From an uncultured Gammaproteobacteria bacterium (GTDB lineage: Bacteria > Pseudomonadota > Gammaproteobacteria > CAKMZV01), in contig CAKMZV010000020.1 of the NCBI GenBank assembly GCA_929200535.1, positions 1-44,016 of the forward strand: DNA of 44,016 nucleotides, read 5' to 3'. Both the position numbers and the translations under genes were made by a program. Below the pieces are notes generated by a model. That model was not told the DNA's origin. It made no database searches and worked only from the letters and a program-made list of their open reading frames with translations. This document shows, piece after piece, positions 30,396 to 39,837 of this stretch. Within the stretch, counting starts at the first letter, position 1; each line of letters opens with the position of its first letter.

Positions 30396-31652
30396 ATGAA
30401 ATTAAAATATTCAATCGTAGCAAGTGTACTTTATGCATTTACTACACTATTTATTACTCAAAGTATTGCTCACGCTGGCCATCATAAATGTAAAATCAAT
30501 GCTTCTGTTAGTATTGTTGGTAACGAGTTCCCAGCAATTCAATCAGTCGCAGCTGGAGCAAAAAAATGTACTGGAGCTGAAGTTAAATCAAATTTAACGG
30601 CAGACCATCAAAAGATTAACTTGCCAGGTATGCAAGCTAATCCAGCCTCATACAGTTCGGCAATTATTGCTAACTCGTCAATTGTTCCTTTGATGAATGA
30701 AAATCTTATTCGTCCTCTTGATGATTTGGTTGCCAAACATGGTGGAAAGCTAAAGAAAAATCAGTTAATTACCATTGATGGAAAAATTATGGCAATTGCT
30801 TTTATGGCAAATGCTCAACATCTTGTCTATAGAGCTGATATCTTGAAAAAAGTTGGCGCAAAACCTCCAAAAACTTACGAAGAAATGCTATCAATAGCTA
30901 AAAAAATTCGTGCCAAAGGAATTATGCAAAACCCTATTTCGGGTGCCTATAAATCTGGTTGGAACTTAGCACAAGAATTTAACAATATGTTTTTAGGTTA
31001 TGGTGGCAAACACTTTAAAGCAAATTCAGCAGAGCCTAATGTTAATTCTAAAGCCGGTGTTAAAGCATTGAAAATGATGAAAAAACTTTCTGCCTATATG
31101 AATCCTGATTTCCTCACACACGATTCTAACGCTGCCAATGCTGAATACAGAGCTGGTAATGTTGCCCTAATGAATATGTGGGGAAGCCGTGCTGCCACTT
31201 TAATCACTGTTGAAGGGGTTGCTAAAGAAGTGGTTGATGGATTTGCCATTGATGGTCCAATGACTGTCGGTGGTGGCTCTATTCCTGCATCAACTTTATG
31301 GTGGGACGGCTGGACCGTTGCTAAAAACGTTTCTAATGCGCAAGCTGAAGCCACTTTTGTTGCGATGATGAACGGTATTTCTCCATCGATGATGAAAGAT
31401 GAAGAAATTCGCACACAAGCTGTTTGGTTAATTGATGGCTATAAGCCAACCCCAGCAGCAAAAGGTGTTTTTGCCGCAGCTCAAGCAGGTACTATTCCTT
31501 ATCCAATGATTCCTTATATGGGTCTTTTACATACGGCATTGGGTAAAGAATTATCAGACTATATGCAAGGCAAAGAAAGTGCCGAACAAGCACTTAAAGA
31601 TATTGAAGCCACCTATATCGCTGCTGCAAAAGAAAAAGGCTATATCAAATAA
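30396..31652 (+). CDS. Extracellular solute-binding protein (family 1)
   Basis: The periplasmic binding component that captures the imported compound. 418 residues; a signal peptide (about 1-27, cleavage after SIAHA) without a lipobox, then a bilobal family 1 fold. Visible elements are the hinge-region PLMNENLIRPLDDLVAKHG, the [15 protein letters not shown] helix and the GNVALMNMWGSRAATL strand that often follows the ligand pocket. A good Shine-Dalgarno (TTGGAG) precedes the ATG. It is followed by two hairpins (31704-31757), which may protect its mRNA and allow higher expression than the permeases. The ligand cannot be told from sequence. Trp and Arg residues near the cleft (GWNLAQEF, LWWDGW) suggest a small polar or anionic ligand, which is inference only. 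Confidence 0.88.
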   Translation: MKLKYSIVASVLYAFTTLFITQSIAHAGHHKCKINASVSIVGNEFPAIQSVAAGAKKCTGAEVKSNLTADHQKINLPGMQANPASYSSAIIANSSIVPLMNENLIRPLDDLVAKHGGKLKKNQLITIDGKIMAIAFMANAQHLVYRADILKKVGAKPPKTYEEMLSIAKKIRAKGIMQNPISGAYKSGWNLAQEFNNMFLGYGGKHFKANSAEPNVNSKAGVKALKMMKKLSAYMNPDFLTHDSNAANAEYRAGNVALMNMWGSRAATLITVEGVAKEVVDGFAIDGPMTVGGGSIPASTLWWDGWTVAKNVSNAQAEATFVAMMNGISPSMMKDEEIRTQAVWLIDGYKPTPAAKGVFAAAQAGTIPYPMIPYMGLLHTALGKELSDYMQGKESAEQALKDIEATYIAAAKEKGYIK

Positions 31653-31701
31653 GACATAGCTCTTTTATGCAAAAACGCATTGCAATAGGAACTACTTACA
31701 A

Positions 31702-31757
31702 ACTACTCCCTCTCGCACAGGGAGTTAGTTTGCTCGCTCCCACGCTACTGCGTGGGA
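31702..31757. repeat. Two hairpins between binding-protein and permease genes, second a REP-like repeat
   Basis: ACTCCCT (31705-31711) pairs with AGGGAGT (31719-31725). CCCACGC (31739-31745) pairs with GCGTGGG (31750-31756) around TACT and is followed by an A-rich run. The second hairpin is a copy of the repeat at 42635-42656. Such hairpins after binding-protein genes often stabilise the upstream mRNA or partly terminate. Confidence 0.6.
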
Positions 31758-31843
31758 ACAAGCAAAAAAAAGGGGGCGTGGATTTAAATCATAAAATGAT
31801 GATTAATCCCCTCTCCCTTTCATTAAATTTAGGATAGCAAAGA

Positions 31844-32869
31844 ATGAAACATCGTTCTTTTTTTTGGTTCTTTCTACCAACTGCTTTGGCAATGCTACTC
31901 TTTATTGCCTTTCCAATCGTCTCGGTAGTAACACAATCATTATTCACACCACATGAGGCGGTTTTTACGACAGTTGAAAAATGTGATCCCTTTGGTTGTA
32001 CCAAGGAAAGTGTGGTTGATCAAGAAGCTAGCCAAGCATTGAAAAAATCTAACCCATTGGGACGTTTTGCAGGATTAGATATTTATTTTGACCGTGGACA
32101 CTTAGCAACTAAAGAAGTTGCAGAGGCTTGGCAAACACGTAAAAGTATGGGGGATTTCTTCTCTACTCTAAATAATTTACCTTTTTACAGAGCGATGGGA
32201 TTTACCCTAACTTATACCTTCCTCGTAACCCCACTATTGATTATTCTTGGATTAATGATTGCCCTATCGGTCAATTCCTTGCATAGACACCTCAAAGGAT
32301 TGGCTATTTTCTTTTCCCTACTTCCTTTGATAGTCACCCCTCTTGTTGGCTCATTAATTCTTTTTTGGATGGTCGATAGTCGTGGCATTTTGGGAACATT
32401 TTTACAATGGTTGGCAGGTGATCCAGATTTATCGCTAAAGGCCTCTACCACCCTCACCTGGATTATGTTAATTGTCTATGGGGTGTGGCATGCGGCTCCT
32501 TTTGCCTTTGTCGTATTTTATGCTGGTTTACAAACCTTACCTAAAGATCAATTAGAATCTGCCCAAATTGATGGCGCCAATCGTTGGCAACGATTGCGTT
32601 ATGTGATTGTCCCACACTTAATGCCCTTAGTCACCTTTGTGGCACTCATTCAACTAATGGATAATTTCAGAGTCTTTGAGCCGATTGTCGGCTTTAACTC
32701 CGAAGCTCACGCAACATCGTTGAGTTGGATTATTTTTAATGATTTAAATGGCGAAACTCTGCAGTTATCTGCCGCTTCTACAACCTCTGTGATAACTATT
32801 ATTGGAGTTGCCATACTGTTATCACCTGTTCTTGTTCAAACTTGGAAAAACTTTAAAGATAAAAAATAA
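31844..32869 (+). CDS. ABC importer permease (MalF/UgpA type)
   Basis: The first membrane subunit of the importer. 341 residues with about six spans. An unusual soluble insert of about 90 residues lies between the first span and the rest (about 35-115, VEKCDPFGCTKESVVDQEAS, where two Cys may pair). The EAA loop that contacts the ATPase is clear as QLESAQIDGANRWQRLRYVIVPHLMP (start near residue 240). The insert faces the periplasm by topology, reminiscent of the MalF P2 loop but shorter. The stop overlaps the next permease start by one base (TAATG), indicating translational coupling. Confidence 0.88.
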   Translation: MKHRSFFWFFLPTALAMLLFIAFPIVSVVTQSLFTPHEAVFTTVEKCDPFGCTKESVVDQEASQALKKSNPLGRFAGLDIYFDRGHLATKEVAEAWQTRKSMGDFFSTLNNLPFYRAMGFTLTYTFLVTPLLIILGLMIALSVNSLHRHLKGLAIFFSLLPLIVTPLVGSLILFWMVDSRGILGTFLQWLAGDPDLSLKASTTLTWIMLIVYGVWHAAPFAFVVFYAGLQTLPKDQLESAQIDGANRWQRLRYVIVPHLMPLVTFVALIQLMDNFRVFEPIVGFNSEAHATSLSWIIFNDLNGETLQLSAASTTSVITIIGVAILLSPVLVQTWKNFKDKK

Positions 32870-33750
32870 TGACGAACAAAACACAAAAACTCTTTACTTT
32901 TAACAGCTTATTCAGCAATTCCTTTGTGATTGTTTGGTTAATTATTGCTGCTTTTCCATTTATTTGGACATTTTGGGGATCATTTAAAGTTGAGTTAGAT
33001 TTTTTCTCTATCGCCGATTGGACCAATGCCATCACAGGCAAACTCACTCAAGAAACTTATGGCTCGGCTTTCACTGGAACAGGATATGAAGGTGCTTGGA
33101 TACAAGAAAAGTTTTGGCTATCAACAATCAATACTTGGGTTGTCTGCTTTTTTGTTGTGAGCATTTCCCTCACTATCGGCACCCTTGGTGGATATGCCCT
33201 ATCTCGTTCAGGCTACCGCTATACTTTTTGGTTACTTATTATTGCACTAATTTTTAGGGCAATGCCTCCTATTACCTTAGTCGCCGGTTATATGTTACCT
33301 TTTTTTGAATGGAACCTTTGGGGTAAACTACCCACCACCATTGTTGTGCTTGTGGCAATCAATCAACCTTTTACCTTATGGATGCTCCATTCTTTTTTCC
33401 AAACCATTCCTAAAGAATTAGATGAAAGTGCTAAGGTTGATGGTTGTACCCAATTTCAGGCTTTTCGTCGGGTCATTATTCCCGTAATGTGGCCAGGTGT
33501 TATTACGACTGGGCTATTTAGCTTTTTATTAGCCTATAACGATTTTGCAGTAACGTCTATGTTACTCTCTGATGAAAACCGCACTATGGTGCCTAAGATA
33601 GCTGCCTTTCTCGGAACCACTTATACCGAGGGTAATATTATGTTTGCCGTTGCTGCCGTGGTCTCATCAACGGTACCACTATTTATTTTAGTAATGTTTT
33701 TTCAACGACAAATCGTCAGCGGTTTAACCGCCGGTGCTGTCAAAGGTTAA
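32869..33750 (+). CDS. ABC importer permease (MalG/UgpE type)
   Basis: The second membrane subunit. 293 residues with six predicted spans and the EAA loop ELDESAKVDGCTQFQAFRRV (from about residue 183) followed by IIPVMWPG. The family pattern of a first span, a periplasmic loop containing WIQEKFWLSTINT, and then the transport core agrees with MalG-type permeases. It pairs with the preceding permease to form the translocation pathway. The spacing to the dehydrogenase gene is 41 bp, so transport and catabolism genes are probably on one transcript. Confidence 0.9.
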   Translation: MTNKTQKLFTFNSLFSNSFVIVWLIIAAFPFIWTFWGSFKVELDFFSIADWTNAITGKLTQETYGSAFTGTGYEGAWIQEKFWLSTINTWVVCFFVVSISLTIGTLGGYALSRSGYRYTFWLLIIALIFRAMPPITLVAGYMLPFFEWNLWGKLPTTIVVLVAINQPFTLWMLHSFFQTIPKELDESAKVDGCTQFQAFRRVIIPVMWPGVITTGLFSFLLAYNDFAVTSMLLSDENRTMVPKIAAFLGTTYTEGNIMFAVAAVVSSTVPLFILVMFFQRQIVSGLTAGAVKG

Positions 33751-33791
33751 ACTTCGATTATCTCTATCAAATTCAATAACACAATAATAAA

Positions 33792-35102
33792 ATGTCTATT
33801 CGTTGGCTAAAAGAAGGTAAGGCACAAACAGAACGTGCCGAAGATGATGCAAAAGTACGCTCTATTGTTGAGACGACCCTAACTGATATTGAAAAAAGAG
33901 GCGATGATGCCGTTCGTGAACTTTCTGAAAAGTTTGATAATTACTCACCCGCATCTTACCGCCTTAACGAGGAGCAAATTCAGGAACTTATTGCAGAGGT
34001 TAGCCCACGTGATATGGATGACATTAAATTTGCTCATGATCAAGTGCGAGCGTTTGCTGAAGCTCAACGTGCTTCAATGACCGATATTGAAATAGAAACA
34101 ATCCCAGGAGTTATTTTAGGGCACAAAAATATCCCCGTACAATCTGTAGGTTGTTATATCCCAGCTGGAAAATTCCCAATGGTTGCCTCAGCACATATGT
34201 CTGTATTAACTGCCTCCGTTGCAGGTGTATCACGGATTATGGCAGCTACACCTCCTTTTCAAGGCAAGCCAAACCCTGCGGTTGTCGCTGCAATCCATAT
34301 GGGTGGTGCACATGAGATTTATGCTCTTGGAGGTATGCAAGCAATCGGGGCAATGGCACTTGGAACACAAACCATTGATCCTGTACATATGTTAGTAGGA
34401 CCTGGTAATGCCTTTGTTGCTGAGGCAAAACGCCAATTATTCGGGCGTGTTGGGATTGATCTTTTTGCTGGTCCAACAGAAACAATGGTCATTGCTGATG
34501 ATACTGTTGATGCCCAAATGTGTGCGACTGATTTATTAGGTCAAGCAGAGCATGGTTATAATTCCCCTGCTGTGCTTATTACCAATTCACAAAAATTAGC
34601 ACAAGACACTTTAGAAAAAATCAAAGAATTATTAGAAATTCTGCCAACGGCAGATACTGCTGGGGTTTCTTGGCGCGATTATGGCGAGGTTATTTTATGC
34701 GATAGCTATGAGGAAATGCTTTCCATAGCTGATGATATAGCCTCAGAACATGTCCAAGTAATGACTGATAGAGATGATTGGTTTTTAGAAAATATGCATA
34801 ATTACGGAGCATTATTTTTAGGACCTCGCACCAATGTCGCTAATGGCGACAAAGTTATCGGCACAAACCACACCTTACCCACTAAAAAAGCCGGCCGATA
34901 TACCGGTGGGCTATGGGTAGGAAAATTTCTCAAGACTCACAGCTATCAAAAAATTCTTACTGATGAGGCGGCTACTTCAATTGGAGAGTACGGTTCAAGA
35001 TTAAGTATGCTTGAGGGATTTGTTGGGCATGCTGAACAGTGTAATGTTCGAGTCCGTCGTTATGGCGGCAAAGACGTGCCTTATGGTGAAGCAGCAAAAT
35101 AG
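33792..35102 (+). CDS. hpsN: HisD-family zinc dehydrogenase, sulfopropanediol dehydrogenase (HpsN)-like
   Basis: A histidinol-dehydrogenase-fold NAD-dependent alcohol dehydrogenase. Its context is catabolic, with no his genes nearby. The 436-residue protein keeps the zinc ligands (Q251 and H254 in LLGQAEHG, D353 in NGDKVIG, H413 in VGHAEQC), the catalytic pair (E319-H320 in ASEHVQVMT) and [10 protein letters not shown]. HisD oxidises an alcohol to an acid in two NAD steps. HpsN does the same to 2,3-dihydroxypropane-1-sulfonate, giving sulfolactate. This branch of HisD-like proteins is common in marine bacteria. The proposed chemistry is therefore oxidation of a primary alcohol of the imported compound to a carboxylate. 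Whether that compound is DHPS is unproven: no sulfolactate lyase or dehydrogenase genes are in the window. Confidence 0.8.
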   Translation: MSIRWLKEGKAQTERAEDDAKVRSIVETTLTDIEKRGDDAVRELSEKFDNYSPASYRLNEEQIQELIAEVSPRDMDDIKFAHDQVRAFAEAQRASMTDIEIETIPGVILGHKNIPVQSVGCYIPAGKFPMVASAHMSVLTASVAGVSRIMAATPPFQGKPNPAVVAAIHMGGAHEIYALGGMQAIGAMALGTQTIDPVHMLVGPGNAFVAEAKRQLFGRVGIDLFAGPTETMVIADDTVDAQMCATDLLGQAEHGYNSPAVLITNSQKLAQDTLEKIKELLEILPTADTAGVSWRDYGEVILCDSYEEMLSIADDIASEHVQVMTDRDDWFLENMHNYGALFLGPRTNVANGDKVIGTNHTLPTKKAGRYTGGLWVGKFLKTHSYQKILTDEAATSIGEYGSRLSMLEGFVGHAEQCNVRVRRYGGKDVPYGEAAK

Positions 35103-35110
35103 AGATAGCC

Positions 35111-36130
35111 TTGAAACTTAAAAAGTTATTTTCTCAATGGCAACAAAGTTTTGATGAAAGTGCCTTATCATTTTCCAAAGCTATAAATGATTTAGCTCCT
35201 AATACGACTGTCGATATGTGCCACCCATTCGGGCAAATACAGGGAGCAAAACAGTTATTTGAACAAGCCTACTTGCCACTATTTAAAGCAATGAAGGATA
35301 TTGAACGGCGCGATCTTATTGTAATGTCTGGGACCACCGAAAAAGGGCAACACTGGTTAGGTACTATGGGAAATTATATGGGTACATTCACTACCCCATT
35401 CCTAAATATTCCACCGACAGGACATTTAGCGTATATGCGTTACCATGAATTTTTTCGTTTTGAAGATGGAAAAATTATCGAAATACAAGCTATATGGGAT
35501 ATTCCAGAGTTAATGATGCAAGCAAACGCATGGCCAATGGCACCTCAACTTGGCACCTCTTTATGCACACCTGCTCCAATGAGTGGCGATGGACTATCCA
35601 TTGAAGGAGATGGGGGAAAAAGCCTTGAATGCGTTACAAAAATGATTGAAAATCTTTGCCTTCATCCTAATAATCCTGACCCAAAAATTATGCAACTAAA
35701 AAATCACTGGAGCCCTAAAATGAACTGGTATGGTCCCACAGGAATTGGAGGTATGCGTGGTATAGCTGGGTTCCGCCATTGGCATCAAATTCCTTTTTTA
35801 CGTGCAATGCCTGATCGAAAATTAGACCATAATGCTAATTTAGAATCGCATTGGATTGCTGAAGGAGATTATGTTTGTGAGACTGGTTGGCCGAATATGC
35901 GTTTAACCTTAAAAAATGATGGTTGGATGGGCATTGCTCCCAATAATCAAGAAGTTCTACTGCGTAGTTTAGATTTTTGGCGAGTAGAAAATGGGAAAAT
36001 TAGAGAAAATTGGGTGTTGATTGATTTATTGGATTTATATATGCAAATTGGAGTGGATGTACTTGCTCGCCTAGATGAATTTAATAAAGTAAAAAATCTC
36101 AACAAAATGCAACTCGAGGAGGATTATTAA
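35111..36130 (+). CDS. Double SnoaL/NTF2-like protein (second)
   Basis: 339 residues with two SnoaL-type domains (about 1-165 and 185-325). It is paralogous to the divergent protein at 28144-29133: common stretches include the aromatic WLGTMGNYMG/WVVSMGHLVG region, NIPPT/GIPPT, IWDIPELMMQA/FFDIPHLMVQA, WYGPTGIGG and NWVLIDLLD. Conserved His and Trp residues in both copies suggest that each domain keeps a pocket. Probable roles are dehydratase, isomerase or ring-opening chemistry on an intermediate; the sequence does not decide. The start is TTG at 35111, 8 bp after the dehydrogenase stop, without a strong Shine-Dalgarno, so translation is probably coupled. The end overlaps the SDR start by one base. 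Confidence 0.78.
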   Translation: MKLKKLFSQWQQSFDESALSFSKAINDLAPNTTVDMCHPFGQIQGAKQLFEQAYLPLFKAMKDIERRDLIVMSGTTEKGQHWLGTMGNYMGTFTTPFLNIPPTGHLAYMRYHEFFRFEDGKIIEIQAIWDIPELMMQANAWPMAPQLGTSLCTPAPMSGDGLSIEGDGGKSLECVTKMIENLCLHPNNPDPKIMQLKNHWSPKMNWYGPTGIGGMRGIAGFRHWHQIPFLRAMPDRKLDHNANLESHWIAEGDYVCETGWPNMRLTLKNDGWMGIAPNNQEVLLRSLDFWRVENGKIRENWVLIDLLDLYMQIGVDVLARLDEFNKVKNLNKMQLEEDY

Positions 36131-36888
36131 TGCTTAAAACACCCTCTTTCCGCTTAGATAATAAACGTGCTTTGGTTATCGGAGCAAGCTCTGGTATCGG
36201 GCAGGCTTGTGCGATTGCTCTTGCTGAGTATGGTGCTGAAGTGGTTGTAGCTGCAAGAAGAGAAAAACAATTAATGGAAACCATAGCGCTTATTGAAAAA
36301 TGCTCAGCTAAGGCGATTCCCTTAGTTATGGACGTCACCGATATTGAGACCAGCCAACAGCAAATTGACGAACTGGGTCCTTTTAATATTTTATTAAATT
36401 CCGCTGGCTTAGCACGTCATTCAGCAGCACTTGAAACAACTATTGCAGATTTTGATGCAGTAACAGAAATAAATTTCAAATCATCCTATTTTATTACTCA
36501 AGCGGTAGCAAAAGGGTTGATTGCTTCCAAAAAATCGGGATCATTAATCAATATATCATCGCAAATGGCTCATGTAGGTGGTGTTGAGCGTGCTGTCTAT
36601 TCTGCCACCAAACATGCTGTTGAAGGAATGACAAAATCAATGGCAATTGAATGGGGCAAGTATGGTATCCGAGTCAATACAATTTGCCCAACCTTTATCA
36701 AAACCGCCTTAACAGCCTCAACACTTAACAGACCTGAAATGAGCCAATGGGTTAAGCAAAAAATCAAACTTAATCGTATTGGTGAAGTGCAAGACATTAT
36801 GGGTGCAGTGGTATTTCTGGCAAGTGATGCCAGTGCGTTAATAACTGGCTCTTCTTTATTGATTGATGGAGGTTGGACTGCCGGATGA
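36130..36888 (+). CDS. Short-chain dehydrogenase/reductase (SDR)
   Basis: A classical SDR of 252 residues. The nucleotide motif GASSGIG spans residues 18-24, the NAG-type motif is NSAGLA, the catalytic Ser lies in INISSQM (about 143-144), and YSATK holds Tyr157 and Lys161. An Arg pair after the second strand (VVAARREKQ) favours NADP(H), although it is not conclusive. The ending GSSLLIDGGWTAG is typical of 3-oxoacyl-reductase-like and sugar-alcohol SDRs. In the pathway it would oxidise or reduce a secondary alcohol, complementing the HisD-like enzyme. DHPS gene sets also pair HpsN with additional dehydrogenases. It starts with ATG at 36130, overlapping the previous stop, and overlaps the LacI gene by 4 bp. 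Confidence 0.9.
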   Translation: MLKTPSFRLDNKRALVIGASSGIGQACAIALAEYGAEVVVAARREKQLMETIALIEKCSAKAIPLVMDVTDIETSQQQIDELGPFNILLNSAGLARHSAALETTIADFDAVTEINFKSSYFITQAVAKGLIASKKSGSLINISSQMAHVGGVERAVYSATKHAVEGMTKSMAIEWGKYGIRVNTICPTFIKTALTASTLNRPEMSQWVKQKIKLNRIGEVQDIMGAVVFLASDASALITGSSLLIDGGWTAG

Positions 36889-37889
36889 AATCAATAAGGA
36901 TAACCGCAAATGAAGTCGCAAAAAAGGCAGGTGTTAGCCAATCAACGGTAAGTCGAGTATTTAACCCTAAGGCAACCGTCTCTACTAAAACAATTGATAA
37001 AGTAAATGAGGTTGCACAAAAATTAGGCTATCGCCCGAATGTATTAGCTCGCTCATTAATTACCGGTAAAACTAAAATCATCGGCTTTATCGTATCCTAT
37101 TTAGATAACCAATTTTATTCTGAAAGTTTACAAAAACTATCCGAAAAACTACAGGATAAAGGTTATCATATGCTCATTTTTACCATTGATAACAAACCAG
37201 AGAAAATTGCTAAAATGGTTCAAGAACTGCTTGATTATCAGGTTGATGCCATTATTGCTGCCTCAGTCTCAATCGACAACCAACTCGCTACTATGTGTGC
37301 TGAAATTGGGGTTCCTATCGTATTGTACAATCGCTCACAAAATAATGATGATGTCTCCTTTGTCACCTCAGATAATATCGCAGGTGGAAAAACAATAGCA
37401 CATCACTTTGCGAAGATTGGAGTAAAGCGTCCCAGCTATATTGCTGGGTGGCAAGGTGCCTCGACACAACGTGATCGTGAAATCGGTTTTTTACAAGGAT
37501 TGGATGAGTGCGGTCTCTCTTTATTCGCTTATGCTAAAGGCGATTTTAATTTTGCCAAGGCTCGTATTGCGGCACAAGAAATTTTTTCAACCTCTGAAAA
37601 ACCTGATGGTATCTTTGTAGCCAGCGATCATATGGCATTTGCTGTGATGGATTATTTACGCTTTGAACTGGGCTTACAAATCCCACAAGATGTTGTTGTT
37701 GCAGGTTATGATAATGTCCCGATTGCCAGTTGGGCGTCCTATAACCTGACCACTATTCATCAATCAACCGAAACAATGGTTGCAGAAACCGTGAATGCTA
37801 TTTTACAACTCATTAATAATAGCGACCATAAACCCATTAGAAAAACTATTGATACCCCACTCATTATTCGTCAATCAACAAGGAGATAA
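36885..37889 (+). CDS. LacI-family transcriptional regulator
   Basis: 334 residues. The N-terminal helix-turn-helix ITANEVAKKAGVSQSTVSRV is followed by the LacI hinge (KLGYRPNVLARSL) and a periplasmic-binding-protein-like effector domain (KIIGFIVSYLDNQFY to the C-terminus, with DGIFVASDHMAFAVMD and VVVAGYDNVPIASW). The likely effector is the imported compound or an early product. The frame extends to a TTG at 36873, but the ATG at 36885 puts the helix-turn-helix at the usual distance and overlaps the SDR stop as ATGA. Lying inside the operon, it would be autoregulated. Its probable operator is the central-CG palindrome at 29179-29194. Confidence 0.92.
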   Translation: MKSIRITANEVAKKAGVSQSTVSRVFNPKATVSTKTIDKVNEVAQKLGYRPNVLARSLITGKTKIIGFIVSYLDNQFYSESLQKLSEKLQDKGYHMLIFTIDNKPEKIAKMVQELLDYQVDAIIAASVSIDNQLATMCAEIGVPIVLYNRSQNNDDVSFVTSDNIAGGKTIAHHFAKIGVKRPSYIAGWQGASTQRDREIGFLQGLDECGLSLFAYAKGDFNFAKARIAAQEIFSTSEKPDGIFVASDHMAFAVMDYLRFELGLQIPQDVVVAGYDNVPIASWASYNLTTIHQSTETMVAETVNAILQLINNSDHKPIRKTIDTPLIIRQSTRR

Positions 37890-37890
37890 A

Positions 37891-38865
37891 ATGCAAGGCT
37901 TTGATTCTAAATTTAAAGATTTTCCTGACTACATTCTAAAAATCACCAAAGAAATTTGGGAAGAGCGCAAACTTGCCACCCTGCACCACTATTACTCACC
38001 TGATATTATTGTCCGCTCACCCTCATCAATTGTTCAAGGAAATCAGTCGGTGATTGCCGCAACGATGGCAACACTATCAGAATTTCCAGACCGACGTTTG
38101 TTAGGAGAAGATATTATTTTTTCTGGTTCTCCAGAACAAGGAATGCTGTCATCACACCGTATTCTATCCACCGCAACTCACGCAGGCAATGGAGTATATG
38201 GTAAAGCAACAAATAAAGTATTGCGTTATCGTGTGATTGCTGATTGCTATGCCATCAATAACCAAATCAGTGATGAATGGCTTATTCGAGATCAAGGAGC
38301 CATTGTTCGCCAACTTGGTTATCAGCATTCGATAGACTATGTCCGTGAACTTATTGAGCGAGAAGGCGGCTTTGAAAAAGCTGCGAGACCATTTACCCCA
38401 AAGGATGATATTATCGGTCCCTACCAAGGAACTGGTAACGATCATCCGGTTGGACAACAACTATCCGATATTCTCCAGTGCATTATGAATGCTGATTTTT
38501 CAGTTATTCCAGATAATTATGATCGTGCAGCAAATTTATTTTATGCTGGTGGAATTGAAACTTTTAGCCATGATGGTGCTGATAAATTTTGGATGGGCTT
38601 ACGGGCAAGTTTCCCAAGTGCCCAATTCAAAATTCATCATACTATCGGTCGCCAACAGGATAATATGCCTCCAAGTGCTGCAGTACGTTGGTCATTAACG
38701 GGTAAACACGATGGTTGGGGGAGTTTTGGCACACCAAGTAACGCTGATGTACATATTATGGGAATAACTCACGCTGAATTTGGTCAATGGGGTTTACGTC
38801 GTGAATATACCATTTTTGACGAACCCGCAATTTACAAACAAATACTATTAAAAAAAGGAGAATAA
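37891..38865 (+). CDS. NTF2/SnoaL-like protein with two domains (third)
   Basis: 324 residues. The ATG at 37891 directly follows the LacI stop and has a good Shine-Dalgarno (AAGGAG at 37880-37885). A longer frame back to 37795 lies inside the LacI gene and is not needed. It contains two SnoaL-type units: HHYYSPDIIVRSPSSIVQG through DEWLIRDQGAIVRQLG, and FYAGGIETFSHDG through WGLRREYTIFDEPAI. It is more distant from the other two double-SnoaL proteins than they are from each other. Proteins of this shape are usually annotated as nuclear transport factor 2 family, and the reaction is unknown. Three such proteins in one cluster implies several related conversions, or a hetero-oligomer. Confidence 0.78.
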   Translation: MQGFDSKFKDFPDYILKITKEIWEERKLATLHHYYSPDIIVRSPSSIVQGNQSVIAATMATLSEFPDRRLLGEDIIFSGSPEQGMLSSHRILSTATHAGNGVYGKATNKVLRYRVIADCYAINNQISDEWLIRDQGAIVRQLGYQHSIDYVRELIEREGGFEKAARPFTPKDDIIGPYQGTGNDHPVGQQLSDILQCIMNADFSVIPDNYDRAANLFYAGGIETFSHDGADKFWMGLRASFPSAQFKIHHTIGRQQDNMPPSAAVRWSLTGKHDGWGSFGTPSNADVHIMGITHAEFGQWGLRREYTIFDEPAIYKQILLKKGE

Positions 38866-38868
38866 ACA

Positions 38869-39825
38869 ATGCAAAATCAACCAAAAATTGTTCATTATGG
38901 AGAACTTCGCCCCTGCAAAACTGCCTTTATTGATGCCCATACGGCAGGCAGTGATCAAAAAGAAAACTTCACTATTATTGGGGCGGGAGTTTCTGAAAGT
39001 CGTGATCAACACGTACACATTAAAGAAACCCCTGGCTTTAATATTGGTGCTGCTGGGCAACCCCCAAAATGTCGTAACTCTCTACACAGCCACCACACAG
39101 CTGAAGTGTTTTTTGTTGCCAAAGGGCGTTGGAGATTCTTCTGGGGGCGTTGGGGTAAAGCTGGCGAAGTCATCTTAGAAGAAGGCGATATTTTCAATAT
39201 TCCTACGGGTATATTCCGTGGTTTTGAAAACATTGGTGATGACTATGGAATGATTATGGCAATTCTTGGAGGCGATGATCCAGGTGGCGTTGTTTGGGCA
39301 CCTCAAGTCATTGAAGAAGCCGGAAAATACGGATTAATATTAGGAGAAAACGGATCATTATACGATAGCAAAAAAGGCGAAAAACTTCCCGACTCCGTTT
39401 CCCCTATGCCTCTTCTAAGTGAGCAACAACTCAAAGCATTTCCCGAACCAACAACGGCTGATGTTCTACCCAATCACGTAGCACGTTTTTGGGATATGAT
39501 GGCATTATCTGATAACCAACCAGCCAAGGTTATTGGTGAAAATGCCCTCTTACGTGATAAGCCCGGTTTTGAAGTTGATTTTCTATCACGCAATAGTATT
39601 TCTGCCACCCCCTATCAAACACCACGACACGAAATTCTAATGCCAGTTAAAGGACACTGGCAAATCGAATGGGACGGTGGAGAAACTGTATTAAATACCG
39701 GTGATTGCTGTGCTATTCCCCCAGGCTTAGAGCATTCAGTACAACCCTCAATGACCGGCTACGCCGCAATGTACCGTATCAGAAATACAGATGACCCAGC
39801 AGGAAAAACTTGGCAACCCAATTAA
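38869..39825 (+). CDS. Bicupin protein, probable metal-dependent enzyme
   Basis: 318 residues with two cupin barrels. The first (about 60-140) has SLHSHHTAEVFFVAKGRWRF followed by GDIFNIPTGIFRGFEN, where the late metal-binding His is replaced. The second (about 235-310) has PRHEILMPVKGHWQIEWDGG and GDCCAIPPGLEHSV, with His residues at both ends. Bicupins include gentisate-type dioxygenases, oxalate decarboxylase and quercetinase. The exact activity is unknown, and the two barrels probably differ in metal binding. A strong AAAGGAG precedes the ATG at 38869, 3 bp after the preceding gene. A ring-opening or decarboxylating step would suit an aldolase-like protein as the next enzyme, but that is inference. 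Confidence 0.8.
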   Translation: MQNQPKIVHYGELRPCKTAFIDAHTAGSDQKENFTIIGAGVSESRDQHVHIKETPGFNIGAAGQPPKCRNSLHSHHTAEVFFVAKGRWRFFWGRWGKAGEVILEEGDIFNIPTGIFRGFENIGDDYGMIMAILGGDDPGGVVWAPQVIEEAGKYGLILGENGSLYDSKKGEKLPDSVSPMPLLSEQQLKAFPEPTTADVLPNHVARFWDMMALSDNQPAKVIGENALLRDKPGFEVDFLSRNSISATPYQTPRHEILMPVKGHWQIEWDGGETVLNTGDCCAIPPGLEHSVQPSMTGYAAMYRIRNTDDPAGKTWQPN

Positions 39826-39837
39826 ATAGTGAACGCA

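Noticed and set aside
33792-35102. Histidinol dehydrogenase of histidine synthesis
   Set aside because: No other his genes are present. The gene sits in an ABC-importer and LacI catabolic cluster and resembles the HpsN-type branch more than biosynthetic HisD.
38869-39825. DMSP lyase of the cupin type (DddL/Q/W)
   Set aside because: Those are single-cupin proteins of about 150-220 residues. This is a bicupin with different metal motifs.
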